DNA of 6,709 nt. Source: Cellvibrionales bacterium UBA2034. GTDB lineage: Bacteria > Pseudomonadota > Gammaproteobacteria > Pseudomonadales > UBA7239. Shown here one piece after another: positions 1 through 6,328 of this stretch (position 1 is the stretch's first letter; every line of letters begins with the position of its first letter). The notes under the pieces were generated by a model that saw only the letters and a list, made by a program, of their open reading frames with translations, did no database searches and had not been told where the DNA came from. Location: NCBI GenBank assembly GCA_002333095.1, contig DDBK01000020.1, positions 1,327 through 8,035 on the forward strand. The letters run 5' to 3'. The translations under genes and the position numbers were made by a program.

Positions 1-154
1 GTTTGTCGGCAGCGGTATCCGGTTGGTCGCCGTAATGCGTGCGTCCTTGCTCGTCGATCCACTTGTACAGTTCTGCCCTGCACGGAGAAATCGTGCAGAG
101 CGCGATCATGCACACTGCCATGACATGGAATAGAGTTTTATCTGGCCGATGCAT
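1..154 (-). CDS. DUF4124 domain-containing secreted protein, N-terminal part (runs off the left edge)
   Basis: Fifty-one codons are visible from an ATG at 154. The product begins MHRPDK, followed by a hydrophobic stretch (about residues 8-23) and a likely signal peptidase I site after CRA (residue 27). The mature part opens ELYKWIDEQGRTHYGDQP, the hallmark of the DUF4124 family: small periplasmic or secreted proteins that begin with a Y-x-W-x-D-x-x-G-x-x-x-Y motif. The start is supported by an AAAGG ribosome binding site at 162-166 with a 7-base spacer. The function of the family is unknown. The gene lies 25 bases downstream of the SPFH gene on the same strand, so it may be the last visible gene of a polA-SPFH-DUF4124 transcription unit. 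The C-terminus is outside the window, so total length and any extra domain cannot be judged. Confidence 0.8.
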   Translation of the reverse strand, partial: MHRPDKTLFHVMAVCMIALCTISPCRAELYKWIDEQGRTHYGDQPDTAADK

Positions 155-179
155 GAACGCGCCTTTGCTTGCGGTGTAT

Positions 180-1040
180 TTATTTCACACTCAGGAACGG
201 CACGGCTGAACCAGGCACCATGGTGTTGGGCAATTTTCCATCCCATTTTTCAGCCTGGATCAGCGCAACCAGTGCAGGGTTGTCACGCAAGGCCGCGCCT
301 TTAGCCTGGATGGCAGAGGCTTCTGCTTGCCCGGTCATTTCAATGGCTTTTGCCTGGGCAGTAGCCTGCGCAAGTCTGGCATCGGCTTCAGCTTGTGCCT
401 TGGTGCGGGTAATGTCGGCAGATACTTTTTCCTTTTCCCAGTTTTGCCGGACTTTCTGTACTTCCACTTCAGCGAGCATGCGTTGCTCAATGCTTTGTTC
501 ATAGGCATTCGAGAAGTCGATGTTTTCAATCTGGATAGATTCGATGATGAGATATTTCCCGGCAACATCAACAACTGACTGGTAAACATCCGTGCCAAAT
601 TTTGCCCGATCCTGGATAACCGATACGGCAGTAAATTGCCCGAACACTTCTTTGGTGGAATCGTTGACTTTGGGTCTCAGCACCCGATCAACCAGGCCTT
701 CAACAGAGCCATACGTTGAATAGATGTCCTGTGTGCTGGACGGCAAGACATGAAAATTGACAGACAATTTGATCTCGGCGGGCTGCTGGTCTTTTGAATA
801 GGAAGACATCCGGTCAAATTCCACTTTCATGCTTTGCATGGAGATAAACACCACCCTGTCGATAATCGGGAACTTGAAGTGCAATCCGGGTTCGGCGGTG
901 CCGATTGCCGCGCCGTTGCGCAAGATCACCGCCCGTTCACCCTGGTCCACTGTGTACCAGGATGAAAATGCGATGATCAGGGCAAAGAATGCGATCGTCA
1001 GTGGAATGGCTATCTTGATGGTCTGGTTGTCATTTTCCAT
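180..1040 (-). CDS. Prohibitin-family SPFH/band 7 membrane protein
   Basis: A protein of 286 residues when started at the ATG at 1040. It has one N-terminal membrane segment (about residues 9-28), then an SPFH/band 7 domain (about 30-190, opening VDQGERAVILRNG and continuing EPGLHFKFPIIDRV). An Ala/Glu/Gln-rich coiled coil follows (about 185-250), and the tail contains NPALVALIQAEKWDGKLP, typical of bacterial prohibitin-like proteins. Family members form large membrane-bound ring or cage assemblies and often modulate membrane proteases such as FtsH; that role is not shown here. It resembles HflC/prohibitin rather than the NfeD-linked SPFH type, and no HflK or NfeD partner is adjacent. The start is chosen because AAAGGA at 1048-1053 sits 7 bases before the ATG at 1040. 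An ATG at 1046 is too close to that site, and an upstream in-frame ATG at 1133 would overlap polA. The polA stop lies 46 bases upstream. Confidence 0.9.
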   Translation of the reverse strand: MENDNQTIKIAIPLTIAFFALIIAFSSWYTVDQGERAVILRNGAAIGTAEPGLHFKFPIIDRVVFISMQSMKVEFDRMSSYSKDQQPAEIKLSVNFHVLPSSTQDIYSTYGSVEGLVDRVLRPKVNDSTKEVFGQFTAVSVIQDRAKFGTDVYQSVVDVAGKYLIIESIQIENIDFSNAYEQSIEQRMLAEVEVQKVRQNWEKEKVSADITRTKAQAEADARLAQATAQAKAIEMTGQAEASAIQAKGAALRDNPALVALIQAEKWDGKLPNTMVPGSAVPFLSVK

Positions 1041-1047
1041 GGTCATG

Positions 1048-1053
1048 TCCTTT
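1048..1053 (-). promoter_or_regulatory. Ribosome binding site that fixes the SPFH start
   Basis: AAAGGA on the minus strand lies 7 bases before the ATG at 1040 and only 1 base before the alternative ATG at 1046. It therefore selects the shorter start (MENDNQ) over MTMENDNQ. Confidence 0.7.
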
Positions 1054-1054
1054 G

Positions 1055-1081
1055 TGTGGGAAATAAATATATGTGGGAAAT
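1055..1081. repeat. Two direct copies of a 10-base motif in the polA-SPFH gap
   Basis: On the plus strand TGTGGGAAAT occurs at 1055-1064 and again, exactly, at 1072-1081, a period of 17 bases, separated by the AT-rich AAATATA. The second copy overlaps by one base the 10-base palindrome TTGATATCAA at 1081-1090, which includes the polA stop codon. The elements lie in the short intergenic gap. They could be a protein-binding site, part of a weak internal promoter or a chance duplication; the sequence alone does not decide. Confidence 0.4.
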
Positions 1082-1086
1082 TGATA

Positions 1087-3846
1087 TCAATGGGCTTCAT
1101 CCCAGTTGTTGCCAATGCCGGTATCCACGACAAGCGGTACGTGCAATGCTGCAGCGCCAGACATCAATCCTTGCACATTGTGTTGCAATGTTTCGACATC
1201 TTTTTCAGCCACTTCAAATACCAGTTCATCGTGAACCTGCATGATCATCCGCGCATCAATACCGGATGTTGCCAGCCACTGGTCAACGCTGATCATGGCG
1301 CGTTTGATAATGTCCGCAGCAGTACCTTGCATCGGCGCATTGATAGCGGTGCGCTCGGCTGCTTGCCGGATGCCGCCGTTTTTTGCATGGATATCCGGCA
1401 AATATAGTCGACGTCCGAACAGGGTTTCTACGTAACCATTTTCTGCAGCGTGATGGCGCGTTTCTTCCATGTAACGCAACACGCCAGGGTAACGCGAAAA
1501 ATACAGGTCGATATATTCCTGCGCTTGTCCGCGTCCGGTTTGCAATTGTTTTGCCAGGCCAAATGCTGACATGCCATAGATCAAACCAAAGTTGATAGCC
1601 TTGGCGCTGCGGCGCTGTTCATTCGTCACTTTATCCAGTGCCATGCCAAAGACTTCAGCGGCAGTGGCACGGTGAATATCGAGGCCTTTGGCGAATGCAT
1701 CACATAAACCGGCATCAGCGGACAAATGCGCCATGATGCGCAACTCGATTTGCGAATAATCGGCAGCGAGAATCTTGTAGCCGGGAGATGCGATAAAAGC
1801 TTGCCGTACACGTCGCCCTTCTTCTGTGCGAACCGGGATGTTCTGTAAATTCGGATCGGTGGATGAGAGTCGGCCTGTGGCCGTCACTGCCTGGTGATAA
1901 GAGGTGTGGACGCGGCCAGTAGCCGGATCAATCATCTGAGGCAATTTGTCGGTGTAAGTGGATTTCAGTTTACTCAGGCCGCGGTATTCCATGATCACTT
2001 TGGGCAGCGGAAAGTCCAGCGCCAGTTCCGCTAACACGGGTTCTGCTGTAGACGGTTGGCCCGTAGGGGTTTTTTTCAGCACAGGCAATTGCAGTTTGTC
2101 GTAAAAAATTTCCTGTAATTGTTTTGGCGAACCCAGGTTGAATTCCTGCCCGGCGAGTTCAAAGGCTTGTTGTGTCAGCTGCTGCATGCGCTCGCCGAGT
2201 TCTATGCTGTGCTGGTGCAGGATTCTGGCATCTACCAGCACGCCATTTCTTTCGATCCGGGACAGCACGGGAACGAGCGGCATCTCGATGCTTTCAAACA
2301 CGGACTGCAGTGCGGATTCCTTGCAGAGTTGCGGCCATAATGTTTCATGCAGGCGAAGGGTGATGTCTGCATCTTCTGCCGCATAAAAAGCCGCTTTTTC
2401 CAGGTCTATCTGGTTGAACGTCAGTTGGTTGGCACCTTTACCTGCAATGTCTTCAAAACCCACTGTGGTGTAGTCGAGATATTTTTTGGCCAGGTCATCC
2501 ATGTTGTGGCGGGTGGCCACTGAATCCAGCACATAGGATTCGAGCATGGTGTCATACGCCACGCCGCGCAGTGTAATGCCGGCACGCGCCAGCACGTTCA
2601 TGTCATATTTGCCATGCTGCATCACTTTCTTGTGTTGATCGCTTTCCAGTATGGCTTTCAATGCTTGCAAGGTTTCGCTGCGGGATAATTGAGCGGGCGC
2701 ACCAAGATAATCATGCGCTACCGGAATATACAGCGCTTCACCGCATGCGGTAGCAAATGACAGGCCGACGATATTGGCCTGCATGTAATCGAGCTGGTCT
2801 GTTTCTGTGTCGAAAGAGAAATAGTCTGCCGCCGCCAGCTTCTTGATCCAGCGCTGCAGATGTTCCATGTCAGTTACCGTTTCATACTGTGCAGTGAAAT
2901 CCGGAAGCTTGTTGTCTGCGGCGATTGGTTCTTCCGGGGCAGGAAACATGTCTTTTGTATTGTCGCGTTGCTTCACAGCGGCAATGACATCGCCGCCATG
3001 GCTGATTTCATTTATCCAGCTCCTGAATTCCATTTCGGTGAAGAGCGCCAGCAATGTCTCGCGGTCCGGTTCGTCGGGTTTCAGGTCATGCCAGTTTTGT
3101 GGCAGATCCAGATCGACTTTTATAGTCGCCAGTTGCCGGGACAGCGGTAAAAAAGTAATGGCTGTGCGAAGGTTCTCGCCAATCTTGCCGCCAATCCTGT
3201 CAGCATTGGCAATGACGTTGTCCAGCGTGCCGTATTCCTGCAGCCACTTCACGGCAGTTTTGGGACCGCATTTATCCACGCCAGGAATGTTGTCGACCTT
3301 GTCGCCCATGAGCGCGAGATAATCGACGATCTGTTCCGGTGCAATGCCGAATTTCTCGATCACGCCCTCGCGATCCATCACGGTGTTGGTCATGGTGTTG
3401 ACGAGGGTGACATGCGGGCCAACCAATTGCGCCATGTCCTTGTCGCCGGTCGAAATCAGTACATCATGTTTGTGTTCGCGGGCCTGCATGGCGAGTGTGC
3501 CGATGACATCGTCAGCTTCTACGCCGTCGACAATCAGCAGCGGAATGCCCATGGCGCGGATGATGGCGTGCAAAGGCTGCACTTGCGACCGCAATTCATC
3601 CGGCATGGGTGGGCGGTTGGCTTTGTATTCGGGGTACATGGCATTGCGGAAGGTGTCGCCCTTGGCATCAAACACTACGGCCATGGCGCTGTGGGGATAC
3701 TCCTTGCGCAAACTGCGCAGCATATTTACCACGCCTTTGATGGCGCCAGTAGGCTGGCCTTTCGAGGTGCTCAGCGGAGGCAGCGCGTGAAAGGCGCGGT
3801 AGAGATAGGACGAGCCATCTACCAGGATACAGTCGGCATTTTTCAT
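1087..3846 (-). CDS. polA: DNA polymerase I
   Basis: Full-length family A polymerase, 919 residues from the ATG at 3846 (E. coli PolA has 928), used in Okazaki fragment processing and repair synthesis. The N-terminal 5' nuclease (about 1-290) has its acidic metal ligands: DGSS (D10), D60, EADD (E110, D112, D113), GDKD (D135, D137) and the helix-hairpin-helix GDKVDNIPG (D182, D185). The 3'-5' proofreading domain (about 325-510) is intact: DTET (D346, E348), KYD (D415) and YAAED (Y488, D492). The polymerase domain has motif A DYSQIE (D696), the O-helix R745/K749/F753/Y757 and motif C VHDE (H872, D873). An in-frame ATG at 3879 would add 11 residues. I prefer 3846 because family members normally have only a few residues before VDGSS and because the 3879 ATG lies inside an inverted repeat. 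Neither start has a strong ribosome binding site. Ends with TGA at 1087-1089. Confidence 0.97.
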   Translation of the reverse strand: MKNADCILVDGSSYLYRAFHALPPLSTSKGQPTGAIKGVVNMLRSLRKEYPHSAMAVVFDAKGDTFRNAMYPEYKANRPPMPDELRSQVQPLHAIIRAMGIPLLIVDGVEADDVIGTLAMQAREHKHDVLISTGDKDMAQLVGPHVTLVNTMTNTVMDREGVIEKFGIAPEQIVDYLALMGDKVDNIPGVDKCGPKTAVKWLQEYGTLDNVIANADRIGGKIGENLRTAITFLPLSRQLATIKVDLDLPQNWHDLKPDEPDRETLLALFTEMEFRSWINEISHGGDVIAAVKQRDNTKDMFPAPEEPIAADNKLPDFTAQYETVTDMEHLQRWIKKLAAADYFSFDTETDQLDYMQANIVGLSFATACGEALYIPVAHDYLGAPAQLSRSETLQALKAILESDQHKKVMQHGKYDMNVLARAGITLRGVAYDTMLESYVLDSVATRHNMDDLAKKYLDYTTVGFEDIAGKGANQLTFNQIDLEKAAFYAAEDADITLRLHETLWPQLCKESALQSVFESIEMPLVPVLSRIERNGVLVDARILHQHSIELGERMQQLTQQAFELAGQEFNLGSPKQLQEIFYDKLQLPVLKKTPTGQPSTAEPVLAELALDFPLPKVIMEYRGLSKLKSTYTDKLPQMIDPATGRVHTSYHQAVTATGRLSSTDPNLQNIPVRTEEGRRVRQAFIASPGYKILAADYSQIELRIMAHLSADAGLCDAFAKGLDIHRATAAEVFGMALDKVTNEQRRSAKAINFGLIYGMSAFGLAKQLQTGRGQAQEYIDLYFSRYPGVLRYMEETRHHAAENGYVETLFGRRLYLPDIHAKNGGIRQAAERTAINAPMQGTAADIIKRAMISVDQWLATSGIDARMIMQVHDELVFEVAEKDVETLQHNVQGLMSGAAALHVPLVVDTGIGNNWDEAH

Positions 3847-3874
3847 AACATTGCTTGCGTTAGACAGGGTGGGA

Positions 3875-3915
3875 AGCATAACACCAGCTGCAATAAAGTC
3901 TGGCGGTGTTATGCT
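3875..3915. repeat. Perfect 11-base inverted repeat between polA and the DUF1631 gene
   Basis: AGCATAACACC at 3875-3885 is matched by its exact reverse complement GGTGTTATGCT at 3905-3915, with a 19-base spacer. The arm centres are 30 bases apart, close to three helical turns, as expected for two subunits of a regulator bound on one DNA face. As RNA it could instead form a stem with a large loop. It sits between divergently transcribed genes, so it could act on either or both. There is no T-run after the stem on either strand, so an intrinsic terminator is unlikely. I found no convincing -35/-10 pair around it. Confidence 0.55.
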
Positions 3916-3948
3916 AAACGGATAGTTGTTTTATAGCTCTGGGTTGCA

Positions 3949-5904
3949 ATGTCTGTAGAAGCGCTTCTGGAACAAGCCTTGCGTGAAGGCCGCTTTTCCA
4001 CATCCGATGTGGGAGAGGGGGATGAGCGCACCCGCGCGACGCTCCTGGCGCGTCTGGTCGGCCTGCAGAATGTGGATTTGCCTGTCTGGGAGTCACTGGA
4101 ACAGGCAGCGCGTCGTCCCGGGCCGCTGCAGTTGTCCCAGCAGGAAGCCAACCTGCTGTATTTCTGTGACCAGGTGTTTGAGCAGTGCCAGTCGCAGACG
4201 GATCTGGAACCGTTGTTGCTGGAAGCATTCATGGCCTTGCGACCGCTGGTGGCGGGCGTTCTCCTGCGTGATTCTGCCGTCTTGCGTTCATTGCAGCACC
4301 CATTGTTTTCGTTGCTGGACCAGCTATGGGATGCGGGTCGCTACTGGAGCCCGGATCTGGGCAAGCCGGGCGATAAATACCGCGTGCGTCTCGAAGAAAT
4401 GTTGCAGCAACTGCGCAAGGCAGATCCAGTCACAGCGCCATTCCAGACATGGTTGGATGAGTTGTCTGGCCAGTTGGCGAAGGATGCCCAGCGCGCAGAA
4501 ACGTTGACCAGCCGTATTTGCCAGACAGCGCGTGGTGCGTTGGCCGGTGAACAGGCTGAGCGGTTTGTGCGGCAGCAAGTAAGCCTGTTACTGGAACGTG
4601 CGCCGATGCCGGATGTGGTGGAGGAGCTGCTCAAAGGGCCGCTTCGCCATTCAATGCAAGTGATTTACCTGAGCCGTGGCGTGAACAGTGAGGAGTGGAA
4701 ACAGATCCTCAGGGCTGCACAGATGCTGATTGATTCCATGCAGGGTGCTGCGGAAGGGGAATCTGATATGCAGCAGGTGTACCAGACCATTCCCAAGGTG
4801 ATTCCGTTGCTCACTAAACAGCTGGTGAGTATTTCTGATGCAACGGAAATGGAAGACTGGATTGCGCGAATCGAAAAATTGCATATGCAGATTTTGTTGG
4901 GTGGCAAGGTAGACTTGCATCCTGCACAGCCGTTGTCTGTGTTGAAACAGGAAGAAGGCGTCAGTGCAAATGTCAGCAGCGCGCTGCTGGAACAAGTAAA
5001 GCGGATTCCAGAAGGGCAATGGTTGATTTACCAGCGTGATGATGGCGAGAAACTGCGCTGCCGGTTAGTGATGAAAACAGAAGAAGCTGGCCAGTTATTA
5101 TTTGTGAATGTATTGGGTGCCAAGTGTCTGGAAAAAACACCGGAAGAATTTGCCTATCTTCTGGCCGCCCGCCATGTACGTTTGCTGGATGCTGAAAATA
5201 ATTTCTCGCAGATCTTGCGTGATACGGTCGCCAGTTTTCTCCAGTTATACCAGCGTCAGGCAATGCTCATGACGGAAGCTGCCGAGCGGCAGCGTATCGA
5301 AACCGAGCGCCGTCGGTTGGCGCAACAAAAAGCGAAGCGTGAAGCAGAGCGCATTGCCCAGGAACGGCTGGAAGCGCAAGCCCGCGCAGAAGAAGAAGCG
5401 CGTTTGCGTGCGGAAGAACAGGCTCGCCAGGCAGCAGAGAATGCCAGAATAGCAGCAGAGCAAGCGAAGCGTGCCGCCGAGGAGGCACAACGCGCTTCGG
5501 AAGAAGCCGCCAAGTTTTCACGCGCACAGGCAGCACAAAAAGCAGCGGCCGAGGCTGAAAATATCCGTCGCGAAGCGGAAATAGAAGCCGAACGCGCCTT
5601 GCAAGCAGAGAAGCAGTCGCGGATTGATGAATGGGAAGCGACCTTGCAGTCCGTGCGCACACTGGGCATTGGCGCGTGGGTGGATATCGAGATCAAGGGA
5701 GAGCGCCAGCGCTGCAAGCTGGCTGCTGTAATGAATGCCTCTGACAAACTGATTTTTGTAGGGCGTGATGGAAAAAAACTGGTCGAACCGCGTCGCGATG
5801 AGCTAATCAAGCTGTTGCTGGATGGCAAGGCGCGGATTATCCAGCAGGGTGACCAGTTTGAAAATTCACTGGCGAAAGTGATCCAGACGTTACGGAAAGA
5901 TTGA
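3949..5904 (+). CDS. DUF1631 family protein with duplicated C-terminal beta-rich module and coiled coil
   Basis: A 651-residue protein with no signal peptide or membrane segment, so probably cytoplasmic. The N-terminal half (about 1-350) looks helical and carries DUF1631-like stretches, such as LRDSAVLRSLQHPLFSLLDQ and the Trp/Leu-rich LLKGPLRHSMQVIYLSRG followed by EEWKQIL. A compact beta-rich module follows (about 354-428: GQWLIY...LRCRL...LLFVNVLG...LEKTPEEF). Next is a long Ala/Glu/Arg/Gln coiled coil (about 441-560), then a second diverged copy of the module (about 573-648: GAWVDI...QRCKL...LIFVGRDG...VEPRRDEL). The molecular function of the family is not established. The PilZ gene 25 bases downstream suggests a role linked to cyclic-di-GMP (inference). 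The start ATG at 3949 has only a weak GGG at 3941-3943 as ribosome binding site; no better in-frame start is apparent. Divergent from polA. Confidence 0.85.
   Translation: MSVEALLEQALREGRFSTSDVGEGDERTRATLLARLVGLQNVDLPVWESLEQAARRPGPLQLSQQEANLLYFCDQVFEQCQSQTDLEPLLLEAFMALRPLVAGVLLRDSAVLRSLQHPLFSLLDQLWDAGRYWSPDLGKPGDKYRVRLEEMLQQLRKADPVTAPFQTWLDELSGQLAKDAQRAETLTSRICQTARGALAGEQAERFVRQQVSLLLERAPMPDVVEELLKGPLRHSMQVIYLSRGVNSEEWKQILRAAQMLIDSMQGAAEGESDMQQVYQTIPKVIPLLTKQLVSISDATEMEDWIARIEKLHMQILLGGKVDLHPAQPLSVLKQEEGVSANVSSALLEQVKRIPEGQWLIYQRDDGEKLRCRLVMKTEEAGQLLFVNVLGAKCLEKTPEEFAYLLAARHVRLLDAENNFSQILRDTVASFLQLYQRQAMLMTEAAERQRIETERRRLAQQKAKREAERIAQERLEAQARAEEEARLRAEEQARQAAENARIAAEQAKRAAEEAQRASEEAAKFSRAQAAQKAAAEAENIRREAEIEAERALQAEKQSRIDEWEATLQSVRTLGIGAWVDIEIKGERQRCKLAAVMNASDKLIFVGRDGKKLVEPRRDELIKLLLDGKARIIQQGDQFENSLAKVIQTLRKD
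5269..5628 (+). other. Region encoding a long Ala/Glu/Arg coiled coil in the DUF1631 protein
   Basis: Residues about 441-560 are almost entirely Ala, Glu, Arg, Gln and Lys with no Pro or Gly, in repeating patterns such as AERIAQERLEAQARAEEEAR and RAAEEAQRASEEAAK. This is a low-complexity alpha-helical coiled coil or single alpha-helix of roughly 120 residues. It separates the two beta-rich modules and could be a spacer or dimerisation rod. Its composition creates a long Ser/Ala/Arg-rich open frame on the opposite strand that is not a gene. Confidence 0.8.
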
Positions 5905-5933
5905 TGATGAAAAAAGCATGGAGAAAAAAATGA
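5904..5933 (+). CDS. Possible nine-codon leader or coupling ORF (MMKKAWRKK) between DUF1631 and PilZ genes
   Basis: The A of the DUF1631 stop (TGA, 5902-5904) starts ATG ATG, reads nine codons and stops with TGA at 5931-5933. That stop overlaps the preferred PilZ start as ATGA (5930-5933). A purine-rich GGAAAG at 5894-5899 is suitably placed for the ATG at 5907. The arrangement fits translational re-initiation from DUF1631 through the mini-ORF into PilZ. The peptide ends at a run of seven A residues (5924-5930) in phase A-AAA-AAA before the stop, so a -1 slip would also fuse it to PilZ. This is inference; a chance ORF of nine codons is quite possible. Confidence 0.25.
   Translation: MMKKAWRKK
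5920..5923 (+). promoter_or_regulatory. Ribosome binding site choosing the PilZ start
   Basis: GGAG lies 6 bases before the ATG at 5930. It favours that start over the in-frame ATG at 5918, which has no comparable site at a suitable distance. Confidence 0.6.
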
Positions 5934-6328
5934 AGGATGCCAAAGATACTGTGGAATCGTGCCAGCGTGCTGAATTGCGCGTCTGTAAGGAAATGGCCAT
6001 TTTTGTTGAAACGTATTCGTCCCCTGCGGGTGAATCGCGTAGCCCCAATATCGTTATATCCAAAACGGTGGATGTCTCGGCAAACGGTTTGCAGATCGTG
6101 ATGGATAAACCTGCAGCACCCGGCAGTATCTTGCAGGTATGCGTTGAGTTCCTGGGTGAGCCAACGCATTACCATCTTACGGGCGAAGTAAAGTGGGTGG
6201 CCAAGATAGGCAGGGAAAACGATTTTCTCGTCGGCTTTTTGTTGCTGGAATCAGACCAGACGGATATTGAAGCGTGGAAGCACCGCGTGGCACTGATGAT
6301 TGAAGATACGACTAATACGGTTTATTGA
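5930..6328 (+). CDS. PilZ domain protein, predicted cyclic-di-GMP receptor
   Basis: A protein of 132 residues consisting essentially of one PilZ domain, with no membrane segment. Both parts of the cyclic-di-GMP site are present: an N-terminal RxxxR (R13, R17 in QRAELRV) and the DxSxxG motif (D48, S50, G53 in VDVSANGLQI). The later strands fit the PilZ barrel (GSILQVCVEF, YHLTGEVKWV), and the end has the usual VGF...W pattern. PilZ proteins bind cyclic-di-GMP and alter motility, pilus, polysaccharide or other outputs; the target here is unknown. An in-frame ATG at 5918 would add four residues (MEKK). I prefer 5930 because of GGAG at 5920-5923. The gene is 25 bases downstream of the DUF1631 gene, almost certainly in one operon. 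Its 3' end overlaps the convergent MFS gene by 17 bases. Confidence 0.88.
   Translation: MKDAKDTVESCQRAELRVCKEMAIFVETYSSPAGESRSPNIVISKTVDVSANGLQIVMDKPAAPGSILQVCVEFLGEPTHYHLTGEVKWVAKIGRENDFLVGFLLLESDQTDIEAWKHRVALMIEDTTNTVY

Noticed and set aside
1041..1133. Longer SPFH start at the ATG at 1133
   Set aside because: It would overlap the polA 3' end and add a 31-residue stretch before the membrane segment. A good ribosome binding site supports 1040 instead.
829..1407. 192-codon open frame on the plus strand over the SPFH start and polA end
   Set aside because: It is antisense to two well-supported genes, crosses their boundary, and resembles no protein I recognise; it is a shadow frame.
3875..3915. 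Intrinsic terminator at the inverted repeat
   Set aside because: The loop is 19 bases, the stem is not GC-rich, no U-tract follows on either strand, and the genes diverge from here.
2843..3936. Several plus-strand open frames of 96-174 codons opposite polA
   Set aside because: They are fully opposite a conserved PolA frame and have Ser/Cys/Met-rich shadow composition with no recognisable domain.
3886..3948. Sigma-70 promoters for the divergent genes (candidates TATAGC at 3932, TATGCT at 3910, TATAAA on the minus strand)
   Set aside because: None has an acceptable -35 box at 16-18 bases, and the 3932 candidate would leave almost no leader before the ATG at 3949.
5256..5828. 190-codon minus-strand frame rich in Ser, Ala and Arg
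   Set aside because: It is the reverse reading of the Ala/Glu/Arg coiled-coil codons of the DUF1631 gene; its low-complexity composition explains the absence of stops.
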